Below the pieces are notes generated by a model. The model made no database searches, had not been told where the DNA came from, and saw only the letters and a list, made by a program, of their open reading frames with translations. A DNA stretch of 20,529 bases from Methanobacteriota archaeon (GTDB lineage: Archaea; Thermoplasmatota; Thermoplasmata; RBG-16-68-12). Where the stretch lies: positions 1 to 20,529 of the forward strand of contig VBMC01000017.1 of the NCBI GenBank assembly GCA_005879015.1, given 5' to 3'. Positions within the stretch are counted from its first letter, which is position 1. Each line of letters starts with the position of its first letter. Below are positions 14,017-20,529 of this stretch, piece after piece. The position numbers and the translations under genes are program-made.

Positions 14017-14478
14017 GTGGCCCTTGTCGGACCGCCCAATGGCGGAAGTCCGGCCCCTCGACCTCGATTGGTGGCCGAGGATCTCCTTCTGTACGACAAA
14101 GACGGGCAGTCCCTCTTGGACGACCACGCCCTGCGGATCCTGATCGCGCTGCATCAGGAGAACCTCACCGCCCAGGCGATCGCGAGCCGATACCGTGTGC
14201 CGATCGCCGCGTGCTACCGGCGCGTGCGCCGACTCACGTCGCTCGGACTCATCTCGGAAGCAGGATTCGTCACGGAAGGACGTCGGCGGCCGGCTCGGCT
14301 CTACAAGTCGGAAGTCGATCGCTTCCAGATCACGTACGGTAGCGGCAAGATGCTTCTCCTCCTGATGCTTCGAAACGGCACGGAGACGAAGACCCTGGTG
14401 GGGATCCCCCCGGACATCGCGGTCAGTGGAACAGCGCCGCTACTCCCGCACGAAGTCGGGGAATATCCGTCCGCATGA
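14017..14478 (+). CDS. winged-helix DNA-binding protein
   Basis: The 153-residue product has a winged-helix domain at about residues 36-98: a LDDHALRILIALHQ helix, the TAQAIASRYRVPIAACYRRV helix-turn-helix, then RLTSLGLI and a wing containing ERRRPARLYKS-like basic residues (actual sequence EGRRRPARLYKS). This resembles ArsR/MarR-type archaeal regulators. An N-terminal Gly/Pro-rich stretch and a C-terminal segment without obvious domain flank it. The GTG at 14017 is supported by the TATA box 27 bases upstream. Its last 56 bases overlap, on the opposite strand, the end of the SIS-domain gene, so the final residues may be under little selection of their own. It could regulate that neighbour, but nothing in the sequence shows it. 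Confidence 0.78.
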   Translation: MALVGPPNGGSPAPRPRLVAEDLLLYDKDGQSLLDDHALRILIALHQENLTAQAIASRYRVPIAACYRRVRRLTSLGLISEAGFVTEGRRRPARLYKSEVDRFQITYGSGKMLLLLMLRNGTETKTLVGIPPDIAVSGTAPLLPHEVGEYPSA

Positions 14479-15478
14479 TGTCCGGATTCGCATGCCGTGC
14501 GAGGGCCGCATAGTACGCGAGGAATTGCATCGGAATCACGGAGAGGATCGGCCGCAGGTACGGATGTGTTGAGGGAAGCCGAATCGACGCTCGCGGGTGC
14601 TCACCGATCGTCGTGACCTCTGCGCCGGCTTTTGAAAGCACTCGGCCGATTACATCGGCGCGTGTCCCATCCTGCCGGCCTCGGAGAAACACGATGGACT
14701 CGTTTCGATCGAGGGAGAGGAATGGACCATGAAGGAACTGCTCCGGATGATACGCGCTCGCGGTCAGTCCACACGTCTCGCGAATTTTCAGGGCAGCCTC
14801 GAAGGCCGTGATCTCATCGAACCCCGCCCCGAGGAAAGTGATCTTGTCGCGTCGTGCGATCGGTCGGGCGATCTCCACGATGGCGCGTTCGGTCTCCAAC
14901 GTCTTGCGGATGACCTGCGGCATCCTTGAGATGCCGCGCGTCAGATCGACCCGATCCCGCCTTTGGTGTGACGCTAGGACCGCAAAGGCGGCCAACTGGG
15001 TCGTGTAGCTCATCGTGTTCGCCCACGAGCGATCGTGCATCGAGCCGATTACGAGGGTTCGGCGGACGATCTCCTCCATCTTCGTGTCCGGGAGGCCGCA
15101 GACGCCCAGGACCCGATGACCGGCGCGCTTCGCACGCGCGAGAGCCTGATTCGTCGTGGGAGTCGTCCCGCTGTGACTCACCCCGAGGATCGTTGCCCTT
15201 CCGGGTGGATACGGACGGTTCGCCAAATCATACGCGTGAACCGCCTCGACCACGTTCCCCGCGCGGGCGGCGGCCTGCAGAACTCGAGCACCGTACATCG
15301 CCGCATGAAAGGACGTGCCACATCCGGTCAGGACGAGATGTCTTGCCCGGGCGAGTGACGAACCGAAGTCGCTTGCACGGACCCGCAGAATCGCTTCTTC
15401 AACGTGCGTAGGCTGGCTTCCAATCATGTCGTGCATGTGGAACGGATGTCGGCCCCGGGCATTTGGGAACGCGGCCAT
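14423..15478 (-). CDS. double-SIS-domain sugar-phosphate isomerase/deaminase (GlmS C-half/GlmD-like)
   Basis: This 351-residue protein corresponds to the isomerase half of GlmS without its glutaminase domain. SIS domain 1 has LTGCGTSFHAA (50-60) and VSHSGTT (100-106). SIS domain 2 contains AALKIRETCG (228-237, E234) and YHPEQFLHGP (243-252), resembling the KEI...ELKHGP segment of GlmS with its catalytic His (H250). The C-terminus TDIPRLRAGVA matches the GlmS D-x-PRNLAK-like tail. Stand-alone proteins like this in archaea include glucosamine-6-phosphate deaminase (GlmD) and related sugar isomerases, so amino-sugar phosphate metabolism is the likely role. The ATG at 15478 fits a TATA box 26-27 bases upstream; family similarity starts near residue 14, so the ATGs at 15436 and 15427 remain possible. 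Confidence 0.85.
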   Translation of the reverse strand: MAAFPNARGRHPFHMHDMIGSQPTHVEEAILRVRASDFGSSLARARHLVLTGCGTSFHAAMYGARVLQAAARAGNVVEAVHAYDLANRPYPPGRATILGVSHSGTTPTTNQALARAKRAGHRVLGVCGLPDTKMEEIVRRTLVIGSMHDRSWANTMSYTTQLAAFAVLASHQRRDRVDLTRGISRMPQVIRKTLETERAIVEIARPIARRDKITFLGAGFDEITAFEAALKIRETCGLTASAYHPEQFLHGPFLSLDRNESIVFLRGRQDGTRADVIGRVLSKAGAEVTTIGEHPRASIRLPSTHPYLRPILSVIPMQFLAYYAALARHANPDIMRTDIPRLRAGVAALFH

Positions 15479-15499
15479 ACGGTGGAATCGATCCTCGGC

Positions 15500-15507
15500 G
15501 TTTTAAC
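15500..15507 (-). promoter_or_regulatory. TATA box for SIS-domain gene
   Basis: GTTAAAAC on the minus strand is centred 26 bases before the ATG at 15478. Confidence 0.5.
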
Positions 15508-15566
15508 CTCGCCGAACCGCGAGGACGAACCCGTTTGGCGGGAGAAAACGGAACAAGGCAGGTTAG

Positions 15567-15574
15567 TTTTAAAT
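15567..15574. promoter_or_regulatory. unassigned TATA-like element TTTTAAAT
   Basis: A near-consensus box lies between the STAND and SIS genes and is not at the right distance from either start. On the minus strand it could be a second SIS promoter with a leader of about 65 bases. On the plus strand it would start an RNA antisense to the end of the STAND gene. Confidence 0.3.
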
Positions 15575-15654
15575 CTGATAATGGGCGGATTGTCGATACC
15601 ACGAGGTGATACGTGGACCCTCCGCCAAAAGACCCGAATTAGGCCAATGTCTGG

Positions 15655-18303
15655 CTATGCGGCGGGGCGACTTGAAGGGACTCCGGTTTCGCGGAGAAGC
15701 CGCTCTACCTCCGAAAGGAGAGCCGTACTCCCGAGTGTCCGAGCGATTGCAGCGGCTTCGTCAAGATAAGACCGTCCCTCCGCCGTCTCTCCGCGCTCCA
15801 GACAGAAGCGTCCAATGTATACGAGGGACCAGGCCAGGTCTCCCCGATCCGCGAAGGCCCGAAGGCCCCTTAATCCGCGATCCCACAACTGGGTCGCGCG
15901 ACTCCAGCGGCCCAGTTCGAACTCTCGTTGTCCCTCGTACACATCGAGCAAGGCGAGCGTGTCCTTCTCCTCCAAGATTTGGAATAGCCGCTTCGCCTCC
16001 GCCAGCTCGCCCGCCGTCTCATCGGCGCGACCCATGTCCAAAAGAGACGCACATCGATTCATCATCGCGTATGCGACGAGGCGCAAGTTTCCGACAAGCC
16101 GGGCGATTTGCAGTGCCCGGTCGTAGCACTTTACGCTGTCCTCGTATCGGCGTAGCGCGTGATATGATGTCCCGATGGAAATGCTACTTCGCGCCGTTTC
16201 CGTGAGATTCCCGGCTCGCTCCGCTATCCGTAGTCCTTCTCGCTTGTACTCCAGGCCGCGCTCGAGCTCGCCCCGATCCGTCTCAATGCTTCCGAGGGCG
16301 GTGAAGCATCTCGACAACGCGGCCGGGGCAGAACCTTCCGTCGCCAGGTCGATCGCCGCGTTCATGTGGACGGCGGCCTCCGCCAGGCGCCCTTGGGTCC
16401 GCTCCAAAAGTGCCATCTCCCTGAGGACCTCCCCGGCCTCCGAAGGATCGGGGTAGTCCTCCAGACGACCTTGAGCCTCGACCAGTTGGCCAAGCGCCTT
16501 CGCATGATTCGTGCGGCAGCGTTCAATCGAGGCGATCTTTCGAAGGAGGCGCGGCACCGACGCAGCCCGTCCGGTCACCTCACAAAGGCGGACGGCGTTG
16601 CGGTATTCTAAGAGAGCCGGTTGGAGGTCGCCCAACGCTCGGAGGGCGTCTCCGAAGACCTCGGGCAGGATGCATCCCGCAACGGGGTCAAGGCTTGCCC
16701 GGTCAACCTTCCTCAGGACCGCAAGGAGGTCCGATGCAGGAAGGAGATCTTGGAGGCCCGTTCCCTGGGATGTGAGATACGAACCGATCTCCTTCAGATC
16801 TCCCGACTCCACAAGGTGATACATTCCCTCCAGACGGTCGTGCATATCGGAACCGTCCAAGAAGTAAGCCGAGGCAAGGGAATGGAACGCGCGTCGTCGG
16901 GCTTCCGGCAACCGATCCCGGATGTATTCACGAATCGAATCATGGACTACGATACCCCCGGAGATCGTCGGGGCGAGCAGGTTTTTTGTCAGGAGGCTGT
17001 GAAGGGCGGTTTGCCAATCCTTGGAGAAACAATGCAGCGAGTCGAGCGGCACCAACCCGCGGAACAGGGAGGCGGCCTCAAGGAGGGTACGTTCTTCCTT
17101 CGAGAGCGTCCGCCAAATTTCGTGCTCCAGGTAACGCGTCATTTCGCCGCTGGCGGTGGACCCGGTCTGGGCCGCAAATGAGAGCAGGATGGGATGGCCT
17201 CGGGCGGAGTTCGCCGCCCGCCGGATGGCAACTTCGTCGCCGGCAAACCCCTTCACTCGGAGCAGGGAGAGCGATGATTCCAAGTCGAGGCCGCCCAGCC
17301 TCAACACCTCGGGGCGCGCCTCTCTCGGTGTCTTGCGCCGAGAGGTCGACACCGGAACCGTGCGCGAGATCACGAGGACCTTCGTGCCCGTCGATTGGGA
17401 AAGCTGGAAGACCGGGCCCCGGACTAGCCGCGTAAGATCCGCCTCGGCTCGATGGAAGTTGTCGAGGACGAGGAGAATGGGCATGTCCGTGAGTTCGTGG
17501 ACCAGGAGTCGGGCTAGGACGCGCGGTTCCGGCTCGTCTTGCTCCCTCAAGAGGTTCGTGAGACCGCGCTTGCCGAGACGGGCGAGGAACGCCGCGAGAT
17601 CCCGCAAGAACGCGGAATTCGTCGTGCCTTCATGAATCTCGAACCAATAGATGTACGGCCGCGGCCGTTGACGGACGAGCCAGCTCGCGACGACGGTGCT
17701 CTTTCCGATGCCCGCGATGCCGGTCACGATGAGCATGCCGACCTGGGAGGAGGCCCACGTGTCGAGCGCCTGCTGCTCGTCGGACCGCCCGAACATGCGT
17801 CCGAGTCGGCGGAGCGTGTCTCCCCAGAGGACCGGCGGAACCGCACCCGAACCGATTCCATGGAGACGCGTGAAGTCGAGCCGCCCTCCGCGGACGAGCG
17901 ATACGGCGGCGGTGAGGTTCACGTAGGCGGGGAAAATCTCCGGGATCTCCGCGACCCGCATCGGCGTCGGGTCGAGGCCTGGGGCAAGGACTTCCACGAT
18001 GTCTCCTTGGAGGCGGCCCCGGAGTTTCGTCGCTTCGACCCAGCCCTCGTGGGTCAGACGATACACGGTCTTCCGGACTCGATGGCCCGGCACGTGGGCC
18101 CGTTCTCCGGTGATGAGGCCCGTGGATTCCATGCGCGCCAGCCATTTCGTGGCGGTCGTTCGGCCAGAATGCGTGGCCGACGCAATGCCCTCTTGCGTGA
18201 CCGCGCTCAGCGTCCCGGGCTCACTCGCGGCCGTTGAAGAGAGGTGCGTAAGGACGCGGATCGGTGTCGAGTAGAAACGCTTCCGCCGGTACCCCCGCGC
18301 CAC
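15655..18303 (-). CDS. HTH-STAND (NB-ARC-like) ATPase with TPR repeats
   Basis: This 882-residue protein is a STAND-class signal-transduction ATPase. The N-terminal 90 residues form a winged-helix-like domain (SAVTQEGIASATHSGRTTATKWLARMESTGLI region). Then come the P-loop GIAGIGKST (195-203), a Walker B PILLVLDN (275-282), a VLVISR sensor strand (about 310-315) and the GHP motif (369-371) in the position of GxP in NB-ARC proteins. From about residue 470 the protein is helical, with repeats such as LLEYRNAVRLCEVTGR, GLEYKREGLRIAERAGN and SVKCYDRALQIARLVGN that are typical TPRs. Such proteins usually oligomerise when the repeats sense a ligand. The GTG at 18303 is preferred because the TATA-like CCTTAAGTGG (18335-18326) is 27 bases upstream; a TTG at 18342 would start before it. 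Regulation or immunity are both possible roles. Confidence 0.85.
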   Translation of the reverse strand: MARGYRRKRFYSTPIRVLTHLSSTAASEPGTLSAVTQEGIASATHSGRTTATKWLARMESTGLITGERAHVPGHRVRKTVYRLTHEGWVEATKLRGRLQGDIVEVLAPGLDPTPMRVAEIPEIFPAYVNLTAAVSLVRGGRLDFTRLHGIGSGAVPPVLWGDTLRRLGRMFGRSDEQQALDTWASSQVGMLIVTGIAGIGKSTVVASWLVRQRPRPYIYWFEIHEGTTNSAFLRDLAAFLARLGKRGLTNLLREQDEPEPRVLARLLVHELTDMPILLVLDNFHRAEADLTRLVRGPVFQLSQSTGTKVLVISRTVPVSTSRRKTPREARPEVLRLGGLDLESSLSLLRVKGFAGDEVAIRRAANSARGHPILLSFAAQTGSTASGEMTRYLEHEIWRTLSKEERTLLEAASLFRGLVPLDSLHCFSKDWQTALHSLLTKNLLAPTISGGIVVHDSIREYIRDRLPEARRRAFHSLASAYFLDGSDMHDRLEGMYHLVESGDLKEIGSYLTSQGTGLQDLLPASDLLAVLRKVDRASLDPVAGCILPEVFGDALRALGDLQPALLEYRNAVRLCEVTGRAASVPRLLRKIASIERCRTNHAKALGQLVEAQGRLEDYPDPSEAGEVLREMALLERTQGRLAEAAVHMNAAIDLATEGSAPAALSRCFTALGSIETDRGELERGLEYKREGLRIAERAGNLTETARSSISIGTSYHALRRYEDSVKCYDRALQIARLVGNLRLVAYAMMNRCASLLDMGRADETAGELAEAKRLFQILEEKDTLALLDVYEGQREFELGRWSRATQLWDRGLRGLRAFADRGDLAWSLVYIGRFCLERGETAEGRSYLDEAAAIARTLGSTALLSEVERLLRETGVPSSRPAA

Positions 18304-18325
18304 ACGACGGACAGAGAAGGGATGC

Positions 18326-18335
18326 CACTTAAGGA
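18326..18335 (-). promoter_or_regulatory. TATA box for STAND gene
   Basis: CCTTAAGTGG on the minus strand is centred about 27 bases before the GTG at 18303. It lies within the divergent region shared with the UbiA-like gene. Confidence 0.45.
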
Positions 18336-18426
18336 TAACCAAAACGGAACATTTGTGAGGAGCCTATTCTCAAACATGATAGTATTCGCGTGAACCGGAG
18401 GGTTCGACGCCGGACCCGAACGGAAT

Positions 18427-18436
18427 CCTTTTTCTG
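18427..18436 (+). promoter_or_regulatory. TATA-like element for UbiA-like gene
   Basis: CCTTTTTCTG is centred 26-27 bases before the ATG at 18458. It is a weak match by sequence but well placed. Confidence 0.4.
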
Positions 18437-18457
18437 AAGCGCGGAACTCGCGGCGCT

Positions 18458-19357
18458 ATGAACGTGCGCGAATGGATCCGAGCGTCCCAGGCGATATTGT
18501 TCGAAGCATCGATCTTGCCTGCGATCGTTGGAACCGCCGTAGCGATCCACGCGGGCGCGCAGTTCGATGGGCTGTGGTTTGCCCTGATCCTCATCTCGCT
18601 CGTGGGAATCCAGGCGGGAGCGAACCTGTCTAAAGGATATTACGAAGGCCGCAATCGGTCTGCACCGCCCGCTTCCCCGGGCTCGTGGTTCGCGTTTGAC
18701 AGCTCGGCCGCGAGGAATCTCACCGCCGACCCCCGAGACGTGGTCCGACTCGGACGAGCCTGTTTCGGAATCGGGGCGGGAGCCGGTTTGCTCCTCGTGT
18801 TCCTGACGCGGAATCCGGTCCTCCTGGCCTTCGGCCTCGCGGGTGCCGTCCTGGCATGGAGCTACAGTTCACCGCCGCTCCAACTGAGCTACCGGGGGAT
18901 CGGAGAGATCTCCACATTCTTCGCCTTCGGACCGATCATGACGATCGGAGCGACGATCGCGTTCGGCGGGGCGGGCCTCTCCGAGAGCGCGCTCGCCTCG
19001 GTCGTCCTCGGGTTCCTGGCGGCTGCGATCTCGTTCGCGCGGTACTTCCCCAATCGCACGGAGGACGTTTCGAAAGGAAAACGGACGCCGGTCACGATCC
19101 TCGGCCTCGAGCGGGCGAGAGAGGTCTTCTTCGGCCTCCTGCTCGCGCCCTTGCCCATCGGAATCGTGTCGTACGTCGGCAGGCGCGGCGGCGGTATCCT
19201 ATGGATGCTCGCCGTCCTCGGCGCGTACCTCGTCATCGCTCGGATTTTTCCCGAGCCGCGGACCACCGCGCGGTTCGAGGGCGTCATCGCGGGCACGATC
19301 GCCGCCCACGTCATTGTTGCTCTCTCGATCGTCCTCGACTTCGCCATCGGGCTATAG
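18458..19357 (+). CDS. UbiA-family membrane protein with degenerate Asp motifs
   Basis: The 299-residue product has the UbiA prenyltransferase fold pattern: about eight hydrophobic helices and the signature YSSPPLQLSYRGIGE (136-150). UbiA enzymes bind Mg-diphosphate through two Asp-rich motifs. Here the first reads NLSKGYYEGRNR (56-67), with Lys59-Gly60 and Glu63 where NDxxD is expected. The second reads RYFPNRTEDVSKGKRT (195-210), with Arg195 and Asn199 replacing the usual Asn and first Asp, and only Asp203 kept. It may therefore be non-catalytic or use another chemistry. The GKRT and PP..L.YRG.GE framework is intact, so the gene is not simply decaying. The ATG at 18458 fits a weak TATA element. 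The gene converges on a near-canonical paralogue and shares six bases with it. Confidence 0.85.
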   Translation: MNVREWIRASQAILFEASILPAIVGTAVAIHAGAQFDGLWFALILISLVGIQAGANLSKGYYEGRNRSAPPASPGSWFAFDSSAARNLTADPRDVVRLGRACFGIGAGAGLLLVFLTRNPVLLAFGLAGAVLAWSYSSPPLQLSYRGIGEISTFFAFGPIMTIGATIAFGGAGLSESALASVVLGFLAAAISFARYFPNRTEDVSKGKRTPVTILGLERAREVFFGLLLAPLPIGIVSYVGRRGGGILWMLAVLGAYLVIARIFPEPRTTARFEGVIAGTIAAHVIVALSIVLDFAIGL

Positions 19358-20278
19358 ATTCGCCACTCCGGAGATCACGTACGCAAGCGTCATGGCGCCG
19401 CCGAGCAAGAGAACCGCCTGAATCGTCCCCACATTCGCGCGGATGTGGGCCGGATATTCGCGGTAGTGAGCGCGCAACACGGCCCGAGCCCGAACCAGGG
19501 GGATCAAAGCAACCATCCCGACCAATGCGAACCAGGAGATCAGTCGGAGGCCCACGAAGATTGCGAGGAGGACCAGTGCCGAGTCGACGAGGATCTCGTA
19601 CACCGTTACGGACTTCTCCAGGCCGACCCGCGCCGGGATCGTCCGCTTTCCCCCTCGCGGGTCCGTCAGATGTTCCGGCATTTCGTTGACGAAGAGGAAC
19701 GCCGCGACGAGCAGACCGAGGGGAATCGACGCGATGAAAGGTTCCCATCCCAAGGTACCGCGCTGAACCGCGTACGAGCCTAGGACCACGATGGGTCCAA
19801 AGATCAGCGCGACGGCGACCTCCCCGACTCCGTGGTATTGGAGTGCGAACGGAGGGAGCGTGTAGAAGATCCCGATTGCCCCCCCGATCCCTCCGAGCAC
19901 GAGCAGGATCCAGCCGTTCGGCCGGGTCAGGGCGAGGACGAGTCCGATCAGGCCTCCCGCCGCATAGAGCCCGATCCACACCCGCCGGTGGGCCTCGAAT
20001 GGGAGCGCCCCATCCGGGAGGACCCGCGCGCCTCCGGTGAAGGGGCTCACGAGTTCGGGAGGAAGATCGTCCACGCCTCGGCGAAAGTCGATCGAATCAT
20101 TGCTCATGTTCGTCGCGGCATGGAGGCACACGACGCCGATCGCGGTGAGGACCAAGCCGATCGCATCGAAGCTCCGCGACTCGCGCCACGCGATCGAGGT
20201 CCCGAGGGCCACGCCGACGAGGGACGCGATGAAGCTGTGCGGCTGCACTGCCTTGAACCAGGTGCGCAGCGAGGCCAT
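19352..20278 (-). CDS. UbiA/MenA-like membrane prenyltransferase
   Basis: The 308-residue product is a UbiA-superfamily enzyme that attaches an isoprenoid chain to an acceptor in the membrane. Motif 1 is canonical, NDSIDFRRGVD (N60, D61, D64, D70). Then come PFTGGARVLPDG (79-90), YTLPPFALQYHGVGE (139-153) and motif 2, NEMPEHLTDPRGGKRT (198-213), with Glu202 in place of the first Asp and Asp206 kept. About eight or nine membrane helices are visible. The layout resembles MenA-like enzymes of quinone synthesis, though archaeal ether-lipid enzymes (DGGGP synthase) share the fold, so the substrate is uncertain. The ATG at 20278 lies one base after the stop of the cupin gene, so the two are coupled; an in-frame GTG at 20302 lies inside the cupin. 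Confidence 0.88.
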   Translation of the reverse strand: MASLRTWFKAVQPHSFIASLVGVALGTSIAWRESRSFDAIGLVLTAIGVVCLHAATNMSNDSIDFRRGVDDLPPELVSPFTGGARVLPDGALPFEAHRRVWIGLYAAGGLIGLVLALTRPNGWILLVLGGIGGAIGIFYTLPPFALQYHGVGEVAVALIFGPIVVLGSYAVQRGTLGWEPFIASIPLGLLVAAFLFVNEMPEHLTDPRGGKRTIPARVGLEKSVTVYEILVDSALVLLAIFVGLRLISWFALVGMVALIPLVRARAVLRAHYREYPAHIRANVGTIQAVLLLGGAMTLAYVISGVANL

Positions 20279-20279
20279 C

Positions 20280-20528
20280 CTACTCCCAGACCGTCTGGCC
20301 ACGGGGAAGGACGCGAACCTCGATGAGGCTCAGAAGTCCGGGACCTGGATTGATCACGGTGTGTTCCTCGCCGTGAACGAACCGCGCGACCGAGCCCGCG
20401 CTCACATCGTAGGCCTGCCCGTCCGCGATGACTTGTCCGTGGCCCTCGAGGAAATAGAAAATCTGCGTGTACCGGTGGCGATGGGGCGGCGACTTCACGC
20501 CCGGATCCATTTTCGCGAGGCCCATCAA
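20280..20528 (-). CDS. cupin-domain protein, 5' end cut by window edge
   Basis: This partial frame encodes at least 82 residues of a single-domain cupin. Motif 1 is visible as PPHRHRYTQIFYFLEGHG, with the HxH metal pair but Gln where Glu is usual. Motif 2 is GSVARFVHGEEHTVINPG, with the later His and Asn. The product is a small metal-binding barrel used by many enzymes and sensors; the reaction cannot be inferred. The frame stays open to the right edge and the family usually has a strand or two before this point, so the true start probably lies outside the window. It ends one base before the UbiA-like gene start, suggesting a shared operon. Confidence 0.8.
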   Translation of the reverse strand: MMGLAKMDPGVKSPPHRHRYTQIFYFLEGHGQVIADGQAYDVSAGSVARFVHGEEHTVINPGPGLLSLIEVRVLPRGQTVWE

Positions 20529-20529
20529 C

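Noticed and set aside
1..20529. Search for CRISPR arrays, insertion sequences, long tandem repeats and rRNA genes.
   Set aside because: No regularly spaced direct repeats, transposase-like proteins, terminal inverted repeats or rRNA-like segments were seen on reading both strands.

Overview
The window is gene-dense, GC-rich DNA that reads as archaeal, most likely a euryarchaeote of the Thermoplasmata or a relative. The lineage is an inference; the domain is well supported. The evidence is: (i) about ten genes have a TATA-like box centred roughly 26-30 bases before the start codon, the layout of leaderless archaeal transcripts; (ii) the tRNA-Thr gene encodes no CCA and has U at the discriminator position; (iii) the glycyl-tRNA synthetase and Elp3 are of archaeal type; (iv) it carries a Ras-like GTPase and UbiA-family membrane prenyltransferases typical of archaeal lipid or quinone metabolism. 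I see no insertion sequence, integrase, CRISPR array or rRNA, and no clear sign of recent transfer.

Layout, left half. 2-553 is the 3' part of a TMEM175/DUF1211-like channel gene. tRNA-Thr(CGU) follows on the minus strand, then a plus-strand amidohydrolase (783-1892). Next come glyS and an asparagine-synthase-like PP-loop ATPase in one transcription unit (1986-4089). A small GTPase with an unusual C-terminal domain (4225-5043) meets elp3 (6591-5044) end to end. A four-helix membrane protein lies just upstream of elp3. Further upstream on the same strand is a translationally coupled pair: a winged-helix regulator (7892-7458) and a 91-residue barrel-like protein (7453-7178). A NIF3-like protein (8827-7997) is divergent from a MoaD/ThiS-like ubiquitin-fold protein ending in Gly-Gly (8946-9251), which runs directly into an Asp-box beta-propeller gene (9253-10356).

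Layout, right half. Two small membrane proteins form a minus-strand pair (11121-10449). An FAD-linked oxidase of the glycolate/D-lactate dehydrogenase type follows (12673-11264), then the only large gap (12674-13144). After it come a 62-residue basic protein, a CoxG-like SRPBCC protein and a winged-helix regulator on the plus strand. The regulator overlaps, tail to tail, a double-SIS sugar-phosphate enzyme. A large HTH-STAND-TPR protein (18303-15655) is divergent from a UbiA-family protein with a degenerate active site (18458-19357). That gene meets, tail to tail, a near-canonical UbiA prenyltransferase (20278-19352), which is coupled to a cupin cut by the right edge.

Functionally this is mainly a housekeeping stretch (translation, tRNA modification, lipid or quinone metabolism) mixed with poorly characterised conserved genes. 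The best candidates for something new are the MoaD-like/beta-propeller pair, the paired normal and degenerate UbiA proteins, the GTPase C-terminal domain, and the STAND protein with an N-terminal DNA-binding domain.
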